From the NCBI GenBank assembly GCA_043810595.1, contig JBDRNX010000031.1:1-64000 (forward strand): DNA of 64,000 nt, in the 5' to 3' direction. Positions 51,882 through 60,247 of the stretch are shown here, piece after piece. The notes beneath the pieces are model-generated. The model made no database searches. It saw only the letters and a program-made list of their open reading frames with translations, and had not been told where the DNA came from. A program made the position numbers and the translations under genes. Within the stretch, counting starts at the first letter, position 1; every line of letters starts with the position of its first letter. This DNA comes from JAWABC01 sp043810595 (GTDB lineage: Archaea; Nanobdellota; Nanobdellia; SCGC-AAA011-G17; VGLX01).

Positions 51882-53747
51882 ATGCCCCGCAAGTATGAGT
51901 CTACAAAGGATATTAAGGTTTCTCCTGTGATTGCCGATCAGATTATCGGTCAGGATGAGGCGGTTAATATTATTAAGAAGGCTGCTAGGCAGCGCCGCCA
52001 CGTTCTCTTGATTGGTGATCCGGGTACTGGTAAGTCTATGATTGGGCAGGCTCTGGCTGAGCTTCTGCCTAGGGAGCGTCTTAAGGACATTCTTTCAGTC
52101 CCTAATCCTACTGATGATAACGTCCCAATCATTAACACCGTTCCTAAGGGGGATGGTAAGATTCTTGTTACTAGGGCTAAGCTTCAGTCGATGTCTTCTT
52201 TCAAGAATCAGAGTGTTATCATGTTCCTCTTTGTTTTGGTGGTTTCCCTTCTTCCTTATTATTTTTGGCGTAAGGGTTACATTTCTGATATTATTTACGC
52301 AGCCAGCATGATTACCGGTATCGTTTTCATCGTTGGTTTTATGATTTTCCTTAACTTGAATAAGCGTACTCGCAGCTCTTCAGTTATTGTGCCGAGGCTT
52401 CTTGTTGATAATTCTGATAAGGTTAAGGTTCCTTTTGTTGATGCTACTGGTGCTCATGCCGGTGCCTTGCTTGGGGATGTTTTGCATGATCCTCTGCAGT
52501 CTGGCGGCTTTGGTACTCCTGCTTATGAGCGCTTGATTCCCGGTATGATTCACCGTGCTAACGGTGGTGTTTTGTTTATCGATGAGGTTGCTACCCTTTC
52601 GCGTAAGTCGCAGCAGGAGTTGCTTACAGTGACTCAGGAGAAGAAATACCCGATAACTGGTCAATCCGAGCGTTCTTCCGGTTCGATGGTTCGTTCTGAG
52701 CCTGTGCCTGCTGATTTTGTTTTGGTGGCGGCTGGTAACGTTGAGACTGTCCAGCACATGCATCCTGCTCTTCGCTCAAGGATTAGGGGTTATGGTTATG
52801 AGATTTACATGAATAACCACATGCCTGACACTCCTGAGAACAGGGATAAGATTGCTGTTTTCGTGGCCCAGGAGGTTACTAAGGATAAGAAGATCCCTCA
52901 TTTCAGTAAGTCTGCTGTTGATGAGATAATTAATGAGGCTAAGCGTCGTGCTGACTCTTCTAACAGCCTTACCTTGAGGTTGAGGGAGCTTGGTGGCATT
53001 GTTCGTGCTGCGGGCGACCTTGCTTACGAGAAGGGTGCTAAGCTTGTGCAGCGTGAACATGTTCTTGGGGCTAAGCGTATTGCCCGTTCGCTTGAGCAGC
53101 AGATTGCTGATAGGTACATAGAGAACAAGAAGAAGTATGAAGTCATCGTTACTTCTGGTAGGCGTGTGGGTCGTGTTAACGGCTTGGCTGTTATCGGTTC
53201 TGGCTATGCCTTTTCAGGGGTTATCTTGCCTATCGAGTCCGAAGTTACTCTTGGTGGTAAGAGGGCTGAGTTTGTTGCTACTGGTCGTTTGGGTGAGATT
53301 GCTAGGGAGGCTGTTAAGAACGTTACAGCTATTATCTTGAAGTTTTTTGGTGAGGACATTAAGGAGAAGTATGACATTTATGTGCAGTTTTTGCAGACAC
53401 AGGAGGGTGTTGAGGGTGACTCTGCTTCTATTGCTGTTGCTACCGCTATCATTTCTGCTTTGAAGAAGCTTCCTGTTAAGCAGGATTTGGCTATGACTGG
53501 TTCGCTGTCTGTTCGTGGTGAGGTTCTTGCTGTTGGCGGTGTTACCTCTAAGATTGAGGCAGCTATAGAGGCGGGTATTCACACTGTAATAATTCCTAAA
53601 TCTAATTTGAAAGATGTTGTTCTTTCCAAGGATGCGGCTTCTAAGGTGGATATAGTTCCTGTTTCTAATATCAGGGAAGTTTTGAAAGTGGCCTTGGATT
53701 GGAAGGGCAGGGAATCTATTTGGAGAAAGATTTCTAAATCACAATAA
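51882..53747 (+). CDS. lonB: Membrane-anchored archaeal Lon protease (LonB)
   Basis: 621 residues. AAA+ ATPase with Walker A GDPGTGKS and Walker B NGGVLFIDEVA, interrupted by a membrane insertion with two helices (about 112-130 and 135-155) as in all archaeal LonB. The protease domain has the Ser-Lys dyad S514 (EGDSAS) and K557 (VTSKIEAA), 43 residues apart as expected. Degrades unstable or misfolded proteins at the membrane. Confidence 0.97.
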   Translation: MPRKYESTKDIKVSPVIADQIIGQDEAVNIIKKAARQRRHVLLIGDPGTGKSMIGQALAELLPRERLKDILSVPNPTDDNVPIINTVPKGDGKILVTRAKLQSMSSFKNQSVIMFLFVLVVSLLPYYFWRKGYISDIIYAASMITGIVFIVGFMIFLNLNKRTRSSSVIVPRLLVDNSDKVKVPFVDATGAHAGALLGDVLHDPLQSGGFGTPAYERLIPGMIHRANGGVLFIDEVATLSRKSQQELLTVTQEKKYPITGQSERSSGSMVRSEPVPADFVLVAAGNVETVQHMHPALRSRIRGYGYEIYMNNHMPDTPENRDKIAVFVAQEVTKDKKIPHFSKSAVDEIINEAKRRADSSNSLTLRLRELGGIVRAAGDLAYEKGAKLVQREHVLGAKRIARSLEQQIADRYIENKKKYEVIVTSGRRVGRVNGLAVIGSGYAFSGVILPIESEVTLGGKRAEFVATGRLGEIAREAVKNVTAIILKFFGEDIKEKYDIYVQFLQTQEGVEGDSASIAVATAIISALKKLPVKQDLAMTGSLSVRGEVLAVGGVTSKIEAAIEAGIHTVIIPKSNLKDVVLSKDAASKVDIVPVSNIREVLKVALDWKGRESIWRKISKSQ

Positions 53748-54005
53748 ACCTTTGTATGCTTCGAATGCTTCTTTTGTTAGCGCCCACACCTTTTTTGTTT
53801 TGTACTCTCTTCCTGTCACCGCTTTTGGTACTTCTTTTACCAGTCCTCTCACTTTCATCTCGTTCAGCAGTCTTAGCGTGAACTCGTCGTCTCTGATTAT
53901 TTCTTCTCCTATCCTGTACGTGGACAGCCCGGTTATGTTTTCGTATAGGACGCTTAGAATTTCTTCTTTGATTCTTTCCTCTCTTTTTTTGGATATCCTT
54001 GTCAT
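53739..54005 (-). CDS. Winged-helix DNA-binding protein
   Basis: 88 residues. A helix-turn-helix with wing (IKEEILSVLYE, LSTYRIGEEI, RLLNEMKVRGLVKEV, KKVWALTKEAFEAY). Probably a small transcription factor. It overlaps the end of lonB by nine bases, on the other strand. Confidence 0.8.
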   Translation of the reverse strand: MTRISKKREERIKEEILSVLYENITGLSTYRIGEEIIRDDEFTLRLLNEMKVRGLVKEVPKAVTGREYKTKKVWALTKEAFEAYKGLL

Positions 54006-54133
54006 TTTCGTAACCCCTTCATTTTTTCGGTTAAACGAGTTTATCGCTTTTTCCTTTATTTTGTTGTTTAAGGACCTTTTTAATTTTTTCTTTCCAAAAG
54101 TCTTAAATATTCTCTTCCTCTTTTTACTTTTTT

Positions 54134-55792
54134 ATGTTTGAGGATCACATTATTAGTCTTCTTAAGAAGGAGCTTAAAGATGCTGAAATCAGGCTAGAGG
54201 TGCCTCCTGACCCCCTTCTTGGGGATTTTGCTTTTCCTTGTTTTTCGCTTGCTAAGGTCATGAAGAAGTCCCCTAATCAGATTGCTTCTGAACTTGCTTC
54301 TAAGCTTAAGCCAACTCCCTTTGTCTCTGAGATTAAGGCTTCAGGCCCTTATCTTAACTTCTTTGTTAACAAGGCCAAGTTTAATGATCTTGTTCTTTCA
54401 GGTGTTTTGAAGGGGAAGGATAAGTATGGTTCTGACGGTTCTGGCAAGGGTCAGAAGGTTCTTATTGAGCATACAAGCTTTAATCCTAATGCTCCCCCCC
54501 ATCTCGGTCGTGCGAGGAATGCTATTATTGGCGATTCTCTTGTTCGCATTTTCAGGTTTCAGGGTCATAAGGTTGAGACGCATTTCTTCGTTAATGACGT
54601 CGGTAAACAGGTTGCTATGCTTGTTTTTGCAGCTAAGAGCAGGAAGCCTTCTTTTGATTCCTTGCTGAAACTTTACGTCGATATTAATAAGAAGGTTAAG
54701 CAGAATCCTGGGCTTGAGAGGGAAGTTTTTGATTTGCTTTATAAGCTTGAGCGTGGCGATGCGAAGGTTAAGAAGCGTTTCAAGGATATCGTCGGTATTT
54801 CCATTAAGGGTCAGCGTGAAATACTCTCTGAGCTCGGTATCAATTACGACTTTTTTGATTATGAGTCAAAGTATCTTTGGGATAAGTCCACTAAGGAGGT
54901 GTTGGCGAGGCTTGAGAAGTTTTCTGAGTGTTTTACCGATGCTGATGGTCGTAAGGTTCTGAACCAGGAGGAGTATAAGACTGAGATGAAGGCCCCCTAT
55001 CTTGTCCTCACAAGGTCTAATGGTACCTCACTCTATGCCCTGAGAGACGTTGCTTATACAATTGAAAAGGTGAAGAAGGCTAAAAACAACATACTTGTCG
55101 TCGGTGAAGATCAGAAGCTTTACTTTAAGCAGCTTTCCTCTGCTTTAAAGCTATTAGGCGAACCTTTTCCAAAAGTTGTTCATTATTCCTACGTTTTACT
55201 GACAGAAGGGGCTTCTATGTCTACTAGAAAGGGTAACGTTGTTTTGTTGAAGGATTTTATGAAGGGGCTTGTTTCTAAGGCTGATAAGGAGATTAAGTCA
55301 AGGGAGGGTAAAAGTTCGCATAAATTAGCAAAGGTTATTGGTTTGGGCGCTTTGAAATACACCTTTTTGAAGGTTTCTAATGATAAGAACGTGGCCTTTG
55401 ACTGGTCCACTGCCCTTTCTTTTGAGGGTGATACGGGCCCTTACATCCAGTATGCTCATGCTCGTGCCTCTTCTATTTTGAGGAAGGCTAAGTTTAAGCC
55501 GGGTAAGGTTGACTGTCGTCTCCTTTCCAAGGATCAGGAGTTCAATCTTGTGAAGCACCTGTCGCTCTTTCCGAAGGTTGTTTCCGACGCTGCTGACACC
55601 TTGCACCCGCACATCATAGCTAACTACCTTTATCAGCTGGCTAAGCTTTTTTCAGATTTTTATCACAACTGTCAGTGCATAGGTGTGGATAAGGACATTT
55701 CAAAGGCGAGGTTGGCTTTGGTTGCGGCTACCAAGCAGGTTATTGCCAACGGTCTGGGTCTCCTCGGTATTACCGCTCCAGATAGAATGTAA
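54134..55792 (+). CDS. argS: Arginyl-tRNA synthetase
   Basis: 552 residues. N-terminal Add-1 domain, then FNPNAPPHLGRARNAIIGD (HIGH motif as HLGRA), YVLLTEGASMSTRKGNV and C-terminal DALR anticodon-binding domain ending in CIGVDKDISKARLALVAATK. TATA-like box at 54102 gives a leaderless transcript. Confidence 0.97.
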   Translation: MFEDHIISLLKKELKDAEIRLEVPPDPLLGDFAFPCFSLAKVMKKSPNQIASELASKLKPTPFVSEIKASGPYLNFFVNKAKFNDLVLSGVLKGKDKYGSDGSGKGQKVLIEHTSFNPNAPPHLGRARNAIIGDSLVRIFRFQGHKVETHFFVNDVGKQVAMLVFAAKSRKPSFDSLLKLYVDINKKVKQNPGLEREVFDLLYKLERGDAKVKKRFKDIVGISIKGQREILSELGINYDFFDYESKYLWDKSTKEVLARLEKFSECFTDADGRKVLNQEEYKTEMKAPYLVLTRSNGTSLYALRDVAYTIEKVKKAKNNILVVGEDQKLYFKQLSSALKLLGEPFPKVVHYSYVLLTEGASMSTRKGNVVLLKDFMKGLVSKADKEIKSREGKSSHKLAKVIGLGALKYTFLKVSNDKNVAFDWSTALSFEGDTGPYIQYAHARASSILRKAKFKPGKVDCRLLSKDQEFNLVKHLSLFPKVVSDAADTLHPHIIANYLYQLAKLFSDFYHNCQCIGVDKDISKARLALVAATKQVIANGLGLLGITAPDRM

Positions 55793-55832
55793 TACAATAA
55801 TCTTTAAATAGGGCCGGTTATTTCTTTCGGTT

Positions 55833-56267
55833 ATGCCTATAGTTGGTTTTAATTTCGATAAGATCCTTGTAGAGAGGATTAAGCCCGTCGAGGGGCAGGT
55901 TAAGGTTAAGAGGAATCTTTCTATCAAGGATATTAAAAAGCAGGAGATTGTCCTCAGCCCTAAGAAAAAGGAAGAGATCCTTAAGTGTAACTTTGATTTT
56001 TCTGTAGATTACGAACCTGGTTTGGGTAAGATCTTAATTGAGGGCCACATACTTTTCATTGATGAGCCCGCTGAGATTAAGAAATTGTTTGATGGTTGGA
56101 AGAAAAATAAGGAGCTTCCTGTACCAATCATGACCTTGTTGCTCAACACAGCCTTGGTAAGGTCTAACATCAAGGCCTTGAGTCTTATTCAGGATGTTAA
56201 TTTGCCTCCACACATGCAATTACCGACGATAAATCCTAAGTCTAAGGCTAGCGATTATATTGGTTAA
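55833..56267 (+). CDS. Conserved uncharacterised protein, possibly SecB-like fold
   Basis: 144 residues, beta-rich then helical. The end LLNTALVRSNIKALSLIQDV then NLPPHMQLPTINP loosely resembles SecB (RGGFPPLLLPPINF), and a SecB-like archaeal family is known (MJ0357). That is a weak resemblance. TTTAAATA at 55803 places the start as leaderless ATG 55833. Confidence 0.65.
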   Translation: MPIVGFNFDKILVERIKPVEGQVKVKRNLSIKDIKKQEIVLSPKKKEEILKCNFDFSVDYEPGLGKILIEGHILFIDEPAEIKKLFDGWKKNKELPVPIMTLLLNTALVRSNIKALSLIQDVNLPPHMQLPTINPKSKASDYIG

Positions 56268-56273
56268 AATAGT

Positions 56274-56309
56274 TCTCAAACAAACAAACAAACGCATCCC
56301 AAACACATC
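56274..56309. repeat. Composite CAAA repeat upstream of the repeat gene
   Basis: CAAACAAACAAAC then GCATCCCAAACACATCT. The same composite, with longer CAAA runs, lies inside the following gene at 56568-56633, so a segment was duplicated locally and then changed by slippage. Confidence 0.75.
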
Positions 56310-56333
56310 TAGGGACGTGCTCGGAGAGACAAA

Positions 56334-57041
56334 ATGGCTGATTTTGATTCTGAAAGGGAAGAGAGGCTGAAATTAGCGTTTTCCAAGATAAAAGCCGATA
56401 TTGACAGCCTCCGAAGCGAGTTTAACGCGCTAAAAGAAATCATAACCAAACAACAGGACCTCATGGAGGTCTTCCTTTCTAAAATGGCTCAAAACAGGCA
56501 AGAAAGCCAAGATTTTGAGGGTTTTTCGGGTATTCCGCTAGAGGGTTCCACAGGAAATGAAGGGGTCCAAACAAACAAACAAACAAACAAACAAACAAAC
56601 AAACAAACACATCCCAAACAAACAAACACATCTTTACCAGTTTTATCGACGGAAGAACAAAAAACCCAAACCCCCCATTTACCAACCCCTCAAACCGCCC
56701 TTCCCCTCTCCACCATGAAAAAAGATCTCCTGAACAAGTTTGTATCTCTCCCCAAAAGGGAATTTCTGGTATTTTTGACCATTTATCAACTAGAGGCCGA
56801 CAAGGGTTCTGTTACCTATCCTGACATCGCAAGCCAGCTCAAACTCTCAGAAAGTGGGGTTAGGCACTATGTTTTTAATCTCATCAAGAAGGGGGCCCCT
56901 ATCCTGAAGAGGAAAATCAACAATAAATCGACGGTACTCTCACTTTTGCCCGAATTTAAGGAGTTAAACCTCCAAAAAGAGCTTGTTGATATCTACCTCC
57001 ACCTGGACTCTCATCAGAGAACACTTATGGATGAATACTGA
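56334..57041 (+). CDS. Coiled-coil/winged-helix protein with in-frame CAAA repeat (possible phase variation)
   Basis: 235 residues. N-terminal coiled coil (10-50), a low-complexity linker of NKQT repeats (about 79-92) encoded by (CAAA)10, then a winged helix near 125-205 (LPKREFLVFLTIYQL, SQLKLSESGVRHYVFNLI). Base use is A/C-rich on the plus strand, unlike its neighbours. The same layout occurs in the convergent gene at 57302. Probably a sequence-specific regulator. A change of one 4-base unit would shift the frame before the DNA-binding domain. Confidence 0.78.
   Translation: MADFDSEREERLKLAFSKIKADIDSLRSEFNALKEIITKQQDLMEVFLSKMAQNRQESQDFEGFSGIPLEGSTGNEGVQTNKQTNKQTNKQTHPKQTNTSLPVLSTEEQKTQTPHLPTPQTALPLSTMKKDLLNKFVSLPKREFLVFLTIYQLEADKGSVTYPDIASQLKLSESGVRHYVFNLIKKGAPILKRKINNKSTVLSLLPEFKELNLQKELVDIYLHLDSHQRTLMDEY
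56568..56607 (+). repeat. (CAAA)10 tetranucleotide repeat inside the coding frame
   Basis: Ten perfect CAAA units. Four-base units do not fit the triplet frame, so gain or loss of one unit shifts frame, as in bacterial contingency loci. The present number keeps the frame open. Confidence 0.85.
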
Positions 57042-57160
57042 TTATCTCTCACTTTTTTAGTTTTATGCGTAATTTGGGTCTGTTAACACTTAATTTCTCT
57101 CAGCGCCCCTCATTTTTTACCAGTTTCTCCCTAATCCCTTCTTATTACCTCTTGATATCC

Positions 57161-57193
57161 CCTATTTTCTTCTCACTTTATAGAATTTATACG
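57161..57193. repeat. Direct repeat copy 1 between convergent genes
   Basis: 33 bases beginning CCTATTTTCTTCTCAC and ending TTTATACG; copy 2 lies at 57236-57268 with one mismatch. A looser third copy is near 57046-57074. Confidence 0.85.
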
Positions 57194-57235
57194 TAATTTA
57201 CCCTTGTTATTTCCCTTTTTTCATTGCTTTTCCTA

Positions 57236-57268
57236 CCTATTTTCCTCTCACTTTATAGAATTTATACG
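57236..57268. repeat. Direct repeat copy 2 between convergent genes
   Basis: Matches copy 1 (57161-57193) at 32 of 33 positions, 75 bases apart. The gap 57042-57301 holds no gene; it is T-rich and contains these repeats. Confidence 0.85.
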
Positions 57269-57301
57269 AACAAATCTCTCTGTTCCTACCATGTTCTTAA
57301 C

Positions 57302-57979
57302 CTATTTTTTTACCCTTTTCTTTGCCTGTACTTCTACCTTTTTTGGCTTTTTTAGGATCTCTTCTTTTACTTTCTCTTCTACGTAGAACCTCTTTGTTCC
57401 GTCATTCTCTACAACCTCTTTCACGAGATCCGGACTCTTCAGTTTTATGTTAGTTATCTGCCCCCTAAGTGTTGATTTGTTTTTTCCTAAAATCATACAC
57501 AAATCCTCATAACTCATTTTTGCATCAGAATTTAGTAAAATCCATATCAATCCTCTTTCCATAACTGATAAATTTTTCAATTTTTCTAGGGTGTTTGTTT
57601 GGACGGACATCTGTTTTAAACGGACATCTGTCCTTTGGACACGTGTTTGGACGCCCGTTTGGACACGTGTTTGGACACGCGTCCAAACCCCCTTTATTTC
57701 TTCCATATCTCCCTCTATTTTGTCCAATCTTTTGTGTAAATTTTCAAACCGGTCTTCATGTTTTTCGTGTTTTTCAGTGAAGTGAGTTATCCAAACGTTA
57801 ACCGCATCCATATCTTTTTTCAAATTTGTAAAAGAAAAACCTAATTTTTTGTTTAGATCCCCAATTTTTTCATGAGCTGCATCGTCTCTTTTTTTAAAAA
57901 AACCAAAAACCATAGTTAACTTACAAAGTTTACTCTTTAATAAACCTTCCTTTTTTGCTAGAAACTTTTTGTAATTCAT
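57302..57979 (-). CDS. Coiled-coil/winged-helix protein with 12-base repeat linker
   Basis: 225 residues: N-terminal region, coiled coil with heptads (about 45-95: HEKIGDLNKKLG, FTEKHEKHEDRFENLHKRLD), a linker with period four WTRVQTRVQTGVQTRVQ, and a winged helix (VMERGLIWILL, LCMILGKNKSTLRGQI), then a Lys-rich tail. Paralogous in layout to the convergent gene. TTTATAAAT at 58001-58009 puts the leaderless start at ATG 57979. Confidence 0.8.
   Translation of the reverse strand: MNYKKFLAKKEGLLKSKLCKLTMVFGFFKKRDDAAHEKIGDLNKKLGFSFTNLKKDMDAVNVWITHFTEKHEKHEDRFENLHKRLDKIEGDMEEIKGVWTRVQTRVQTGVQTRVQRTDVRLKQMSVQTNTLEKLKNLSVMERGLIWILLNSDAKMSYEDLCMILGKNKSTLRGQITNIKLKSPDLVKEVVENDGTKRFYVEEKVKEEILKKPKKVEVQAKKRVKK
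57634..57681. repeat. 12-base repeat array (TTTGGAC + 5 bases, four copies)
   Basis: TTTGGAC occurs at 57634, 57646, 57658 and 57670 with spacers ACGTG, GCCCG, ACGTG, ACGCG. In the minus-strand gene it codes for the repeated Val-Gln-Thr linker, in frame (12 bases = 4 residues). Confidence 0.85.
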
Positions 57980-58000
57980 TAAATCTTTTTGATAATAAAA

Positions 58001-58009
58001 TTTATAAAT
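58001..58009. promoter_or_regulatory. Shared TATA-like box, divergent genes
   Basis: TTTATAAAT is nearly symmetrical. It lies 26 bases from the minus-strand ATG 57979 and about 37 from the plus-strand ATG 58042, so one box may serve both. Confidence 0.5.
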
Positions 58010-58041
58010 ACCCTTATCATTTTTAATTTAAATTTGTACAA

Positions 58042-58809
58042 ATGAAAGAATTCACCTACGATGGGGTCACCTACAAGATTGACGATTCTAAAAAGGTTAG
58101 TGGAGTGGGTGACTTTGATGAGAATGCCAAGACTATCCTCATAGATAACGATATGCCGGATAAGTTTCACGACGGTATTGCTGTTCACGAAATTGAGGAG
58201 AGGAAGTTGATTAGGAGGGGCCACAGTTATGTTTATTCACATAATGAGGCTCAGAAGAAGGAGCTTTCTTTTTACGAGTCCAAGTTTGGTAAGGATAAAG
58301 CCATTAAAATGCTTAATGAAGAGGAGCAAATCGTTCTTTCCATATCTCCAGGGCGTTTGGTTACGCGTACAAAGAAGCCTAAGGACATTACTACAACGCC
58401 CCCTATCGTTGAAACTACATGGGTCAGGCAATTGATTTACGAAAGCAAGAAGTACCTTATTAATAATTCTAGCAGGCTTGTTGGTGCAATTGTTGATCTT
58501 TATGAGAAAAAGAGTATTATTTACATAGATTGTGACGTTCCTGAGAGATTTTTTGAGGGTTTGGCTGTTTTTGAGATCGAGACTCGTAAGTTGATTAAGA
58601 AGGGGTTTAGTTATAATCAGGCATATGATGCGGCTCAGAAGAAGGAAGAGGCGTTTTACGAGACTAAATTCGGCAAGGATGTTGCTCATAAGATGGTAGA
58701 TGAGGAGGCTAAGTTGCAGTCCAGGAAGTTTTCTGCTGAGAAAAGGGAGCTGAAAAACGAGAACGGTCATAAGGTGATTTATGGTAAGGATGAGATTCTT
58801 TCCAGTTAG
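58042..58809 (+). CDS. Uncharacterised protein made of two related domains
   Basis: 255 residues; two copies of an alpha/beta unit of about 110 residues. In copy 1: DGIAVHEIEERKLIRRGHSY, AQKKELSFYESKFGKDKA. In copy 2: EGLAVFEIETRKLIKKGFSY, AQKKEEAFYETKFGKDVA. Copy 1 has histidines (HEIEE...GHSY...SHNEA) where copy 2 has Phe and Tyr, as if only one copy keeps a metal site. Family not recognised; the HExxE arrangement resembles but does not match zincins. Confidence 0.8.
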   Translation: MKEFTYDGVTYKIDDSKKVSGVGDFDENAKTILIDNDMPDKFHDGIAVHEIEERKLIRRGHSYVYSHNEAQKKELSFYESKFGKDKAIKMLNEEEQIVLSISPGRLVTRTKKPKDITTTPPIVETTWVRQLIYESKKYLINNSSRLVGAIVDLYEKKSIIYIDCDVPERFFEGLAVFEIETRKLIKKGFSYNQAYDAAQKKEEAFYETKFGKDVAHKMVDEEAKLQSRKFSAEKRELKNENGHKVIYGKDEILSS

Positions 58810-58903
58810 TTGCAAAAGTTTATATATAACTTTGATTTATAATTTTCTTAGGGGGTGTTCAAGCACGGAAAAACTTTCATCGTTTTTCTTTTCTGTGTAA
58901 ACT

Positions 58904-59098
58904 ATGGCTTCTAGCGACGACCCGCCTCCTTTGGAATTTATTGTTAATCCCTCTAAAGTCAATTCTGGCGATAAGGTACTTCAGACTTTTCTCGAGGGGG
59001 ACCCAGATCCTGTTGATTACATTGTTAACTCAGTTAAAAATGCTGCTAAACCCCCTTTTCAGTCTTATTTGAAGTCTGTTCATAGCAAATTTTATTAA
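58904..59098 (+). CDS. Small uncharacterised protein
   Basis: 64 residues, Pro-rich at the start (MASSDDPPPLEFIVNPSKVN), no membrane segment. TATA-like AGTTTATATATA at 58816 gives a long leader of about 60 bases, AT-rich with GGGGGTG near 58851. Real but unrecognised. Confidence 0.55.
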   Translation: MASSDDPPPLEFIVNPSKVNSGDKVLQTFLEGDPDPVDYIVNSVKNAAKPPFQSYLKSVHSKFY

Positions 59099-59120
59099 TT
59101 AAATATGCCTCTTACTTGCT

Positions 59121-59654
59121 ATGAAACATCATTTTAGGCGTCCTCTGTCTTGGGTTATTTTAATACTCATAGTTCTTTTAATCGTAATCCTTGTTATCCC
59201 TCTTACTCAGAGGAATAATCCTGTTTCCGAGCCTTCGGGTGATGAGTGTGTAGTTGATTCCAACTGCCCTGCTTATCGTTGTCCTGGTGTTCGTGCTGCT
59301 TGTATTAACGGTTATTGTAATCCTGTTGACTTGAAGGGGGCGGTTACTCGTTGCGTTGATTTGCAGAATCCCGTCTGTGGCAACGGTGTTTGTGAGGGTA
59401 GCGAGCGTGATGGTGGCTGTCCTTCTGATTGTGGGGGCCAGTATGGTTTGACTGAGGATGTGTGTGAGTCTGCCGGCGGTAACTGGAATGAATGCGGTAG
59501 TCCTTGTGCTGGTACGGGTGCTAAGTATTGTGCTACTGTTTGTGAGGCTCATTGTGAGTGTGGGGGGGTTGCTGGATTTACCTGTCCTGAGGGTTATGGT
59601 TGTAGGCTTTCTGGTCAGATTGCCGACGAGCTTGGTGTTTGTGTTCCTGCTTGA
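59121..59654 (+). CDS. Membrane-anchored Cys-rich secreted protein
   Basis: 177 residues. A signal anchor (LSWVILILIVLLIVILVIPL, 9-28) is followed by an extracellular domain with about 20 cysteines (DECVVDSNCPAYRCPG, NPVCGNGVCEGSERDGGCPS, CESAGGNWNECGSPC). CGNGVCEGSE is a known surface-protein motif. Compare the 319-residue Cys-rich protein at 9255. Confidence 0.85.
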   Translation: MKHHFRRPLSWVILILIVLLIVILVIPLTQRNNPVSEPSGDECVVDSNCPAYRCPGVRAACINGYCNPVDLKGAVTRCVDLQNPVCGNGVCEGSERDGGCPSDCGGQYGLTEDVCESAGGNWNECGSPCAGTGAKYCATVCEAHCECGGVAGFTCPEGYGCRLSGQIADELGVCVPA

Positions 59655-59695
59655 AACTTGTAAGAAAAAGCAGCATCTTTTTGTTGATAAATAAG

Positions 59696-59703
59696 TTTAA
59701 ATA
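59696..59703 (+). promoter_or_regulatory. TATA-like box for the 127-residue gene
   Basis: TTTAAATA centred 26 bases before ATG 59726; leaderless start. Confidence 0.6.
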
Positions 59704-59725
59704 ATACATCTGTTTCCTCCGCACA

Positions 59726-60109
59726 ATGCCAGAATTCAAGTATTTGGGTTATGAACCTAATAAGAATAAGCGCCATTTTATCTCTCAGAGGGCTTTTCTT
59801 TTTCGCTATGTTGGTGAGAATAGGGTTCAGGGTGAGATCATTAAGGAATTGGGTTCCCTTTTTGCCTCTCAGTCATTCACACCTTTTGAGTTGGTTTCTT
59901 TCGAGGATAGGTATGCTCTTCATGTTTTAGCTAGGCATAAGAACATCCGCATCCCTATTCACATCGCAAATTATCATCGTGCTATTACGAAGGATTTGTA
60001 TTATATCAGTGTCAGTTACGGTAATTTGGGTTCTAAGTTTGAGGATGAGCGTTCAAAACTCGAGGATATTCTGGAAAAGGCCTGTAAGAGTGTGAGCGGT
60101 AAGGTTTGA
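59726..60109 (+). CDS. Uncharacterised 127-residue protein
   Basis: Soluble alpha/beta protein: RHFISQRAFLFRYVGENRVQ, DRYALHVLARHKNIRI, YHRAITKDLYYISVSYG, ending in a helix. Reminiscent of the small RNase P subunit Pop5 in size and strand order, but no motif proves it. Leaderless start by TATA spacing. Confidence 0.7.
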   Translation: MPEFKYLGYEPNKNKRHFISQRAFLFRYVGENRVQGEIIKELGSLFASQSFTPFELVSFEDRYALHVLARHKNIRIPIHIANYHRAITKDLYYISVSYGNLGSKFEDERSKLEDILEKACKSVSGKV

Positions 60110-60110
60110 T

Positions 60111-60149
60111 TTTCCGGAAGATTTTCGCTTTGGTGAAAAACCCCGGAAA
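60111..60149 (+). terminator. Two-tier hairpin with following T-tract
   Basis: Outer stem TTTCCGG/CCGGAAA (60111-60117, 60143-60149), inner stem TTTTCGC/GTGAAAA with loop TTTG, then T6 at 60156-60161. Likely the end of the 127-residue gene's transcript, or a structured element before prs. Confidence 0.55.
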
Positions 60150-60247
60150 TACCCCTTTTTTCTTTCAAATTTTATTGTATGTTAGTCTGAAAGATATACT
60201 TTCCATTCAATAAATCTATATTAATCCTCCCAAGGAGTATTTTTTTA

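Noticed and set aside
56568..56607. CRISPR-like array
   Set aside because: Units are 4 bases with no spacers; no cas genes in the window.
57634..57681. Short regularly spaced repeats as a CRISPR or iteron array
   Set aside because: They lie within a coding frame, 12 bases apart, and no initiator gene is beside them.
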